This document shows, piece after piece, positions 10,701 to 19,743 of a stretch of DNA of 64,000 nt. Both the position numbers and the translations under genes were made by a program. The number at the start of each line of letters is the position of its first letter. The stretch's first letter is position 1. This DNA is from Alopecurus myosuroides (lineage: Eukaryota; Streptophyta; Magnoliopsida; Poales; Poaceae): NCBI GenBank assembly GCA_028641055.1, contig CM054061.1, positions 111,732,019-111,796,018 on the forward strand, given 5' to 3'. The notes under the pieces are model-generated. The model was given only the letters and a program-made list of their open reading frames with translations. It was not told where the DNA came from and did no database searches.

Positions 10701-13700
10701 AACTGCATAGAGACCGAAACTCCCGGATCTGGCGGAACAGGAGGAATCTTGCCAAGAGATGGGCCCTACCACTATATTGGGTGTTCCTTCGTCCTAACCG
10801 AACACAACCAAAAACTTGATTCCACTTTCCTACCCCCTTCCGGCTCACGTGGAGGGGCTAAAACGACAATTCCGTATTTTTTCCCCGCGAGACTAGGGTT
10901 TCTCCGGAGAGGGGCTCTGGAGCGTCTGAATCCCACCAAGTACCATGGAATCGCATACCATGTGTGCTACAGTGTGGAAGTTGTCTTCTATGCCCAAGAT
11001 TCCCTCACTCCCTGTGTTATGGCTTCACCAGCGTCGGATTCTCTCTAGCGGGTTCCAGGACTACCTAGAGCTCGAAACTCCCGGATGTGGCGGAGCTGGG
11101 GGAATCTTAACAAGAGGTGGGATCTAACACTCTCTTGGGTGTTACTTGGGACTAACCTAACAAAACCAAGCTCTTTATTCCACTTCGCTACCCCGTTCGG
11201 GCTCACGTGGGCACGCCAGAACGACAATTCCGTCTTTTTTTCCCAACGGGGCTAGGGTTTCTCCGGAGAGGGGCTCTAGAGCGTATGAATCCCACCAAGT
11301 ACCATGGAATGGAATACAATGTGTGATAGAGTGTGGAATGTGTCTTTTATGCTCAAGATTCCCTCACTCCCTGTGTTATGGCTTCACCAGCGTCAGATTC
11401 TCTCTAGAGGGTTCCAGGACTACCTAGAGCCTGAAACTCGCAGATCTGGCGAAACTGGGGAATCTTGACAAGAGGTGGTCTCTACCACTCTCTTGGGTGA
11501 TCCTTGGGCCTAACCTAACACAACCAAGCACTTGGTTCCACTTTTCTACCCCCTTCCGGCTCACGTGGAGGGGCTAGAACGATAGTTCCGTCCTTTTTCC
11601 CCACGGGACTATGGTTTCTCCGGAGAGTGGCTCCGGAGCGTCTGAATGCAACCAAGTCCCATGGTATGGAATACCATGTGTTCTAGAGTGTGGCATGTGT
11701 GTTGTATTCCCAAGATTACCTCACTCCCTGTTTTATAGCTTCACCGGCATCCGATTCTATCTGGCGGGTTATAGAATTTCATAGAGACCGAAACTCCTGG
11801 ATCTGGCGTAACAGGAGGAATATCGCCAAGAGCTGGGCCCTACCAAAATCTTGTGTGTTCCTTGGTCCTAACCTAACAAAACCAAACACTAGGCTCTAGT
11901 TTCCTACCCCCTTCCGGCTCACGTGGAGGGTCCAGAACGATAGTTCCGTCTTTTTTTTCCAGCGGGGCTAGGGTTTCTCCGGAAAGGGGCTCTGGAGCGT
12001 ATGAATCCCACCAAGTCACATGGAATGGAATAAAATTTGTGATAGAGTGTGGAATGTGTCTTGTATTCCCAATATTACCTCACTCCATGTGTTATGGCTT
12101 CACCAGCGTCGGATTCTCTCTAGCGGGTTCCAGGACTACCTAGAGCTCGAAACTCCCGGATCTGGCGAAACTGGGGTAATCTTAAGAAGAGGTGGGATGT
12201 AAAACTCTCTTGTGTGTTCCTTTGGGACTAACCTAACAAAACCAAGCACTTGATTCCACTTTTCTACCCCGTTCAGGCTCACGTGGACGGGCCAGAACGA
12301 TAGTTCCGTCTTTTTTCCCAACGGGGCTAGGGTTTCTCCGGAGAGGGGCTCTAGAGCATCTGAATCCCACCAAGTCCCATGGAATGGCATACCATGTGTG
12401 CTAGAGTGTGCCCAATATTCCCTCACTCTCTGTGTTATGGCTTCACCAGCGTCGGATTCTCTCTAGCGGGTTCCAGGACTACCTAGAGACCGAAATTCCC
12501 GGATCTGGCGGAACTGGGGGAATCTTGATAAGAGGTGGTCTCTAACACTCTGTTGGGTGTTCCCTGGGACTAACCTAACACAACCAAGCACTTGGTTCCA
12601 CTTTGCTACCCCCTTCCGGCTCACGTAGAGGGGCCAGAACGACAGTTCTGTCTGTTTTCCCAACGGGGCTACGGTTTCTCCGGAGAGGGGCTCTGAACCG
12701 TCTGAATGCAACCTAGTCCCATGGTATGGCATACCATGTGTGCTAGAGTGTGGAATGTGTGTTGTATTCCCAATATTCCCTCACTCCATGTTTTATAGCT
12801 TCCCCGGCATTAGATTCTATCTGGCGGGTTATAGAACTTCATAGAGACCGAAACTGCCGGATTTGGCGGAACAGGAGTAATCTTGCCAAGAGCTGGGCCC
12901 TACCACATCTTGGGTGTTCCTTCGTCCTAACCTAACAGAACCAAACACTCTATTCCAGTTTCCTACCCCCTTCCGGCTCACGGGAGGGGCCAGGGTTTCA
13001 TAGCTCACTCCCTAGAGCTCGAAACTCCCGGATCTGGCGGAATTGGGGGAATCTTAACAAGAGGTGGGATCTAACACGCTCTTGGGTGTTCCTTGGGACT
13101 AACCTAACAAAACCAAGCACTTGATTACACTTTGCTACCCCGTTCTGGCTCACGTGGAGGAGCCAGAACGGAAGTTCCGTGTTTTTTTCCCACCGAGGCT
13201 TGGGTTTCTCCGGAGAGTGGCTCCGGAGCGTCTGGATCCCACCAAGTCCCATGGAATGGCATACCATGTGTGATAGAGTGTGGCATGTGTCTTGTATGCC
13301 CAAGATTCCCTCACTCCCTGTGTTATGGTTTCACCAGCGCCGGATTCTCTCTGGCGGGTTCCAGGACTACCTAGAGCCCGAAATTCTCGGATCTGGCAAA
13401 ACTGGGGGAATCTTGATAAGAGGTGGTCTCTAACACTCTCTTGGGTGTTCTCTAGGACTAACCTAACACAACCAAGCACTTGGTTCCACTTTTCTACCCC
13501 CTTCCGGCTCACGTGGAGGGGTCAGAACGACAGTTCCGTCATTTTTTCCCAACGGGGCTACGGTTTCTCCGGAGAGGGGCTCCGGAGCGTCTGAATGCAA
13601 CCTAGTCCCATGGTATGGAATACCATGTGTGCTAGAGTGTGGAATGTGTGTTGTATTCACAATATTCCCTCACTCCCTGTTTTATAGCTTCACCGGCATT

Positions 13701-15172
13701 AGATTCTATCTGGCGGGTTATAGAACTGCATAGACACCGAAACTCCCGGATCTGGCAGAACAGGAGGAATGTTTCCAAGAGCTGGGCCCTACCAATATCT
13801 TGGGTTTTCCTTGGTCCTAACCTAACATAACCAAACACTTGATTCCAGTTTCCTACCCCCTTCCGGCTCACGTGGAGGGGCCAGCACAACAGTTCCGTCT
13901 TTTTTCCCAGCGGGGCTAAGGTTTCTCAGGAGAGGGGCTTGCAGCGTCTGAATCCCACCAAGTCCCATGGAATGGAATACCTTTTGTGCTAGAGTGTGGC
14001 ATGTGCCTTGTATGCCCAATATTCCCTCACTCCCTGTGTTATGGCTTCACCAGCGTCGGATTCTCTCTGGCAGGTTCCAGGACTACCTAGAGCCCGAAAC
14101 TCCTGAATCTGGCGGAACTGGGGGAATCTTGACAATATGTGGTCTCTACCACTCTCTTGGGTGATCCTTGGTCCTAAACTAACACAACAAAGCACTTGGT
14201 TCCACTTTTCTACCCCCTTCCGGCTCACGTGGAGGGGCTAGAACGATAGTTCCGTCTTTTTTTCCCAACGCGGCTACGGTTTCTCCGGAGAGGGGCTCCA
14301 GAGCGTCTGAATGCAACCAAGTCCCATGGTATGGCATAACATGTGTGATAGAGTGTGGCATGTGTGTTTTGTTCCCAAGATTCCCTCACTCCCTGTTTTA
14401 TAGCTTCACCGGCATCAGATTCTATCTAGCAGGTTATAGAACTACATATAGACCGAAACTCCCGGATCTGGCAGAACAGGAGGAATCTTTCCAAGACTGG
14501 TCCCTACCACTATCTTGGGTGTTCCTTCGTCCTAACCTAACACAACCAAAAACTTGATTCCACTTTCCTACCCCGTTCCGGCTCACGTGGAGTGGCTAAA
14601 ACGACAGTTCCGTCTATTTTCCCAGCAGGGCTAGGGTTTCTACGGAGAGGGGCTCTGGAGCGTCTGAATCCCACCAAGTACCATGGAATCGCAAACTATG
14701 TGCGCTAGAGTGTGGCAGGTGTCTTGTATTCCCAAGATTCCCTCACTCCCTGTGTTATGGCTTCACCAGCGTCGGATTCTCTCTAGCGGGTTCCAGGACT
14801 ACCTAGAGATCGAAACTCCCGGATCTGGCGGAACTGGGGGAATCTTAACAAGAGGTGGGATCTAACACTCTCTTGGGTGTTCCTTGGGACGAGCCTAATA
14901 AAACCAAGCACTTTATTCCACTTTGCTACCCCGTTCCGGCTCACGTGGACGGGCCAGAACGACAGTTCCGTCTTTTTTACCCAACGGCTCTAGAGCGTCT
15001 GACTCCCACCAAGTCCTGTGGAATGGCACACCATATGTTCTAGAGTGTGGAATTTGTCTTTTATACTCAAGATTCCCTCACTCCCTGTGTTATGGCTTCA
15101 CCAGCGTCAGATTCTCTCTAGCGGGTTCCAGGACTACCTAGAGCCTGAAACCGCCAGATCTGGCGGAACTCG
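4777..15172 (+). repeat. Tandem satellite array, ~358-bp unit, ~30 copies
   Basis: The anchor TCACGTGG next to TTCCGGC recurs at 4785, 5142, 5497, 5856, 6213, 6570, 6929, 7288, 7647, 8006, 8365, 8724, 9081, 9440, 9771, 10129, 10488, 10845, 11203, 11561, 11919, 12279, 12621, 12978, 13150, 13509, 13868, 14225, 14583 and 14941. The spacing is mostly 355-360 bp, with shorter units of 331, 342 and 172 bp from deletions. Class A units read TTTTATAGCTTCACCGGCA. Class B units read GTTATGGCTTCACCAGCG. The order A1-B1-A2-B2-B3 is seen at 6929-8723, 9771-11560 and 13509-15172. The length is about two nucleosome repeats. I do not recognise the family. Open frames in the units are by-products of the repetition. 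The array is cut at 15172 by the CACTA insertion. Confidence 0.9.
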
Positions 15173-15191
15173 CACTACTAGGAAAAAGCTT
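15173..15191 (-). repeat. CACTA terminal inverted repeat (3' end)
   Basis: CACTACTAGGAAAAAGCTT marks the outer end of the element. The partner repeat must lie right of the window. Confidence 0.8.
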
Positions 15192-15530
15192 ACCCGTGAC
15201 GCACCAATTAGCTTATCCGTGACGCACCTGGGCGCTTCACGTCTATCACGCCGCGCCTATAGGTTTAGCCGTGACGCACCGAGCTGGTGCGTCGCGCCTA
15301 TTGATAGCCGTGACGCACGGTCACGGTGCGCTGCGGCTATCGCGAGGCACGTCACGCCTAACTGAGCAGGTGCGCCACGGCTAGGAATATTGGTGCGTCA
15401 CGGCTAAGTAATGCCTCCACGGATAAGTTACTGGGTGCGCCACGGGTATGAACTTTTGCGCGTCACGGCTATCCTCCTAGGTGCGTCACGGGTATCCTTT
15501 TTGGTGCGTCACGGCTATACTGTGCTGTAT
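15192..15530. repeat. CACTA subterminal transposase-binding repeats
   Basis: About 13 copies of a 9-13-bp motif, GTGACGCAC or its complement GTGCGTCAC with variants, usually flanked by CCGT or ACGGCTA, are packed into 340 bp in both orientations. Direct copies dominate near the terminus and inverted copies further in. In En/Spm elements such blocks bind the TNPA-type protein. Confidence 0.75.
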
Positions 15531-15830
15531 TTTTTTTGAAATATGCAGTACCGTATTTATACAGATATATACACAGTAATACAGAAGAATATCAGTAGAC
15601 AAAATGTATCAAAACAGTTCTCTGACGAACAAATGATATATCATAGTTGATCATACTGCTTAGAATTCCGAATAGCTATATCAAACAGTTGATTATGAAT
15701 ACAAAGTGTTTATCAGAGTCAAATAGATACAAGTGACCTACATCACACGGTTAATCATCGGGACCTATTACATCAATTGATGATGCTTCATCATCAGGAC
15801 AAATGACCTATCTAGTCGCCGATAACCTAA

Positions 15831-16091
15831 TCATCTAGCTAGGAACCATAGCATGACGAGCGAGGCGACGGCGACAAGAGCGGCTGCGATGGTCTTCACC
15901 CACTTGTTGTTGTTCTTCTTAGTCTTCTGTTCCTCCTCGAGATGGATGAACCACCTAGCTTCCGCCGCCACTCTTGTGTTGTAGGATTTGTAGGCATTCC
16001 CTTTGAACTTGTTCACCTGCTCAAAGCAGTCTTCCCAGTGATCGTGGACTCCTGGAACCCTGCCTCTAAACACCACGTAGCACCTCGGCAT
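15831..16091 (-). CDS. RNase H1 N-terminal / viroplasmin-like exon with C-terminal membrane segment
   Basis: This 86-codon open exon starts at an ATG placed immediately after a strong pyrimidine-tract CAG acceptor (16093-16092). The opening MPRCYVVFRGRVPGVHDHWE, followed by FEQVNKFKGNAYKSYNTRVAAE, matches the hybrid-binding domain shared by RNase H1 N-termini and caulimovirus viroplasmin. Next come a lysine/asparagine linker (about residues 60-68), a hydrophobic stretch (TIAAALVAVASLVMLWFLAR, about 67-86) and the stop. No RNase H catalytic domain follows. Grass CACTA elements often carry such a small terminal gene, so it is either a last exon of the CACTA transcript or a separate gene. The membrane-anchor prediction is from hydrophobicity only. 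Confidence 0.65.
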   Translation of the reverse strand: MPRCYVVFRGRVPGVHDHWEDCFEQVNKFKGNAYKSYNTRVAAEARWFIHLEEEQKTKKNNNKWVKTIAAALVAVASLVMLWFLAR

Positions 16092-16197
16092 CTGTAATGA
16101 CAAGAAAGAAAAACAAAAACAATAGTTTTAAACATGTCTGCAATAAGTAGTAAGTGGAGAAATATGACATAAATAAGATGAAAGTTAAACACAAAGG

Positions 16198-16939
16198 AAC
16201 AAGAAGATCATCGGGCCTTGATGTGAAGTTGGACATTTTGTGCTTGCTACGAGGTAGTACACGTGATGGTGGTCCGGAGAAGGATGAAGACAGGGGTTTC
16301 TGGAAATATTTGAAACTAAACAAAATCATATATATAACATCGTGAGATCCGAAAAAGGTTAGACCCTTTTGTCCACATACATAATGGAGACATTCTTCGT
16401 AACCCCGGAAGGGATTTCTGAGGAAAGTCACCATTACGTATGTGGACAAAAGGGTTCAACTTCGTTCGGATCTCACGATATTACATATCTGACGTTGTTT
16501 AGTTCCAAAAACCCTCATCTTCCTCCTTTCCCCGGATCACCACCGCCTGTAGTACCTCTTAATAGGAACAAGATGGTCATCAGGCCTTGATGTGAAGTTG
16601 GACCTTCACATTTTGTGCTTGCTATGAGGTAGTACACGTGATGGTGGTCCGGAGAAGGATGAAGACAGGGGTTTCTGGAAATCTTTGAAACTAAACAAAG
16701 TCATATACATAACATCGTGAGATCCGAACAAGGTTAGAACCTTTTGTCCACGTACATAATGGGGACATTCTTCGTAACCCCGGCAGGGATTTTTGAGGAA
16801 TGTCACCATTACGTATGTGGACAAAAGGGTTCAACTTCGTTCGGATCTCACGATTACATATCTGACGTTGTTTAGTTCCAGAAACCCTCATCTTCCTCCT
16901 TTCCCCGGATCACCACCGCCTGTAGTACCTCTTAACAGG
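16198..16939. repeat. Two tandem ~370-bp units, each an inverted repeat
   Basis: The start AACAAGA-GGTCATCGG recurs at 16198, 16567 and 16940, giving two ~370-bp units. Within each unit the first half (GGTGGTCCGGAGAAGGATGA ... GGACATTC) is roughly the reverse complement of the second half (GTGGACAAAAGGG ... CCCCGGATCACCACC). Transcripts would fold into long hairpins with arms of about 150 nt. The block lies in the CACTA subterminal or intronic region between the viroplasmin exon and the Ulp1-like exon. Confidence 0.65.
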
Positions 16940-17760
16940 AACAAGATGGTCATCGGTCTGTGTGCCTCATATTTAGGGTGGACACATACAAGCAGCCTAG
17001 GTGGACCCGGCGCGCCAAGTGGGATGCACAAGATCCTAACTTTGTGAAAATCACAAGGCGCACCGAACCACCCAGGCCATCTTAGTATGAACCAGCTCTT
17101 TTAATCATCGGCATATTTATTCAAAAGATCAAACGAACATCACAAAGTAAAACTGCAATAATAAAAAGCAAGATAATCAAGTGATGTACGATTCATAACC
17201 GTAACGATGTGTGCCTCATATTTAGGGTGGACACATACAAACGGCCGTAGGTGGTGCCGCTGCGCCAAGTGGGATGCACAAGATCCTAACTTTGTGAAAA
17301 TCACAAGGCGCAACGGACCACCTAGGCCATCTGAGTGTGAACCAACTCTTTTAATCATCGGCATTTATTGAAGAGATCGAACGAACATCACAAGTAGGAC
17401 CGCAATAATAAAAAGCAAGATAATCAAGCATTGACATAATTGAGCATCAGTTACAGAATGGACGATTCATAACCGTAACGATGTGTGCCTCATATTTAGG
17501 GTGGACACATACAAGCGGACGCAAGTGGTGCAGCTGCGCCAAGTGGAATGCACAAGATCCTAACTTTGTGAAAATCACAAGGCGCAGCTGACCACCTGGG
17601 CCATCTGAGTGTGAACCAACTCTTTTAATCATCGGCATTTACTTATTCAAAAGATCGAACGACCATCACAAGTAAGACCGCAATAATGAAAAGAAAGATA
17701 ATTAAGCATTGACATAATTGAGCATCTGTTACACGATGGACGATTCATAACCCTAACGAT
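16940..17760. repeat. Three tandem copies of a ~250-275-bp unit
   Basis: TGTGCCTCATATTTAGGGTG begins at 16961, 17210 and 17484. The following text (GGACACATACAA, GATCCTAACTTTGTGAAAAT, CTTTTAATCATCGGCAT) recurs in each copy. Spacings are 249 and 274 bp, so the copies differ by small indels. It is noncoding and lies in the CACTA interior. Confidence 0.7.
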
Positions 17761-17803
17761 TGAGTTCGACTAATTTCGGAAAATGTAGCAAGCCTTACAA
17801 TAG

Positions 17804-18370
17804 TTCTCACTCCTTCTGACTCATCCTCCCAGGGATTACAACGGGACAGCCCTCCTGAGTGATGAAGGGCCTGTCGTCACATGCAGTTTCTAGGTAGGTA
17901 TCTATGTCGCGGTTCGGCATGTTGAACCGGCAGTAAAATGTCCCACTCTTGTTCACCACTTCATGAACGATTTTCGTGGCAAAGCACTTCTGGATATCAT
18001 ATATCTCTTCTCTAACCTTCTCATTGCCGACCATCGACAAGCGGGAGGCCCATTGTTGGACTTGACTAGGCAGGGTAAGGAACTGTTGATCCCGTACGTA
18101 AGCCCGCATAAGATGGACGACATAGTAGGTGTCTCGGTTACTGCCTGTCGGCTGCTTGACGCACGCGAAATTCGTCGTGTGGGTGAACACCCGAGTGCCC
18201 TGAACGACCTTCTCCCTAGTGATTATGCCCCCCTTGCGTGGTAGCCGGTGAGAGCATTATCCAAAACTTTCTTCACGTTGGAGTAGTCTTTCTTCACCGC
18301 ACTCCCTGAGTCGAGATACGTCGCATGCGAATGACTGATCCAAATGCAGATGAGTGTGCATTGTGTATAT
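17804..18370 (-). pseudogene. CACTA Ulp1-like (C48 peptidase) exon, frameshifted and lacking catalytic Cys
   Basis: The exon starts after a CGCGTAG acceptor (18371) and joins in frame to the exon ending at 18461. It reads ...LICIWISHSHATYLDSGSAV, KKDYSNVKKVLDNAL, then after a one-base slip in a run of six G (18233-18228) CVKQPTGSNRDTYYVVHLMR. The ...YLDS... block and the later GSN-xxx-YYV-HLMR block match the Asp and Cys regions of Ulp1-like proteases common in grass CACTA elements. Where families normally have a Cys-Gly, this copy has RDT. The position where HW is expected is QC. It ends GRMSQKE-stop. The domain is probably inactive as a protease. Confidence 0.6.
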
Positions 18371-18460
18371 CTACGCGGAACAATCCAAACAAAGTGTTGG
18401 AAAGGAGCGATGAAAATCTAAAGAAAATCCCTTTCGATTCGGCTAAGAATATTGACTTAC

Positions 18461-19232
18461 CCGGCAAAGTAAGGCATGAGGATGTAATCCTTGGTCTGGT
18501 TCGCCAGCATGAAGTCCCGGAGATATGTCGACGCGACTGCCTGGTTCCCAACGGAGCACAACACGTCGTGGCGCATGTAGAAGGGGTCCACTATCGCGAT
18601 GCCCGGTGTACTATCCCTGCTGACTTGCACCGCCAAACTGAGCGAGTATAGACGGACCATGGAGTAGTGCAGCGGATTGCTATGGAACATATAAAAGATG
18701 TCCGAAAACCGCAGTACTATCCTATCCGCGCCGGTTGATTCGACGAAGCCCAAGTCCTTTGGCACCATGGCAATGAAAACCGGGTATGACGGATCCTTGG
18801 TTTGAACAAGGCGCGATTCAAGAAAAAGAATGCTGTCATGCAAACTCCGCATATCCCCACTTGCGGCTTTGAGCTTGCTCTGGCTAAGCATAGGCTGACC
18901 AATCACATGCATCTTCGTATGCTTAGATGTAGGTGGGCCGTCCTGAACACGGAGCGGCATCTTAGCAGGCTGGCTCACGGACTTTGCGGCCTTGGATCTA
19001 GGTCCTCTTTTCCGCGGCTTCGACGCTTTCGGAATGATCTCCTTCTCAATCTCCTCATTAGCCGCCTTACGGATTGTGCTAGGGCTGAAAATAACTCCTC
19101 CCTTCGCACTTTTCTGAATCTCGGTGCAGGGGGCGACATCTGGAGGCGTGTCTTCCTGAGAACCGAAGAGACGCTTGCAATTGGATTTATCCGCAGGAGG
19201 AGCCTCACCACGAGCCTCCGTTCTATGGTAGG
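18461..19232 (-). pseudogene. CACTA accessory-protein exon, 3' portion (interrupted by Gypsy-1)
   Basis: This minus-strand open frame continues an exon that begins at 62665 on the far side of Gypsy-1. The five bases GTAGG (19228-19232) are repeated at 62183-62187. Sequence visible here includes ERLFGSQ-type hydrophilic text, a basic stretch (KASKPRKRGPRSKAAKS) that could be a nuclear localisation signal, and a folded region ending FMLANQTKDYILMPYFAG before a CCGG|GTAAGT donor at 18461. The final DYILMPY is the usual lead-in to the Ulp1-like domain of the next exon. The exon's reading frame itself is intact in this part. Confidence 0.65.
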
Positions 19233-19723
19233 TGACGAAGATATGGATCCTGGACCCTGCGGATAAGGACACCCCATCTCAGGCCCAAGGCTAAGGCCCA
19301 AAAAGAGGCGCCCTTGGAATACTCCAGAAGGCCCACGTGAAGCCCACCCGCACTACTTGCGGGTTAAGCTAGGAAACTTGTAACCGACCTAGTTAGAGTT
19401 CGAGTCCTCTCCGGGTAGGACTCGAGACCTGGCCATCTATATAAGGCCAGGAGAGCCCCCAGGAGAGGACCAAGCAATAACCGCACGACCCAAAGCTTTG
19501 AACTCGAGACCTACTCTCGATTCGAGCACCACCATTATAACCGATCTAAATCTTCAATACAGACCGACAAGAGGCAGGAGTAAGGGTTTTACCTCGACGA
19601 GGGCCCCGAACCTGGGTAAATCTCGCCCCCTGTCTAGCCGACGATTCCACCAGCGCTCATGGGTTCTCCTAATCAAAACCCGATAGGTTCACCGACGGGA
19701 TTTGTTGAGTTAGGGATTCGACA
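19233..19723 (+). repeat. Gypsy-1 5' LTR
   Basis: This 491-bp LTR begins TGACGAAGATATGG and ends GGGATTCGACA. A TATATAAG box sits at 19438-19445. The copy at 61687-62182 matches it almost throughout. Confidence 0.9.
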
Positions 19724-19725
19724 AT

Positions 19726-19743
19726 TGGCGCCGTCTGTGGGAA
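19726..19743 (+). promoter_or_regulatory. Gypsy-1 primer binding site
   Basis: TGGCGCCGTCTGTGGGAA follows the LTR after two bases. The first nine bases match the 3' end of plant tRNA-Asp; the rest is a weak match, so the primer assignment is tentative. Confidence 0.65.

Noticed and set aside
4789..15141. Dozens of 60-150-codon ORFs on both strands, e.g. 6342-6794 and 9211-9636
   Set aside because: They repeat with the satellite unit, occur in several frames at once and are broken by each unit's indels. They are explained by repetition, not coding.
4777..15172. Array as rDNA spacer or CRISPR-like repeat
   Set aside because: No rRNA sequence flanks it, there are no spacers between repeats, and the window is clearly eukaryotic.
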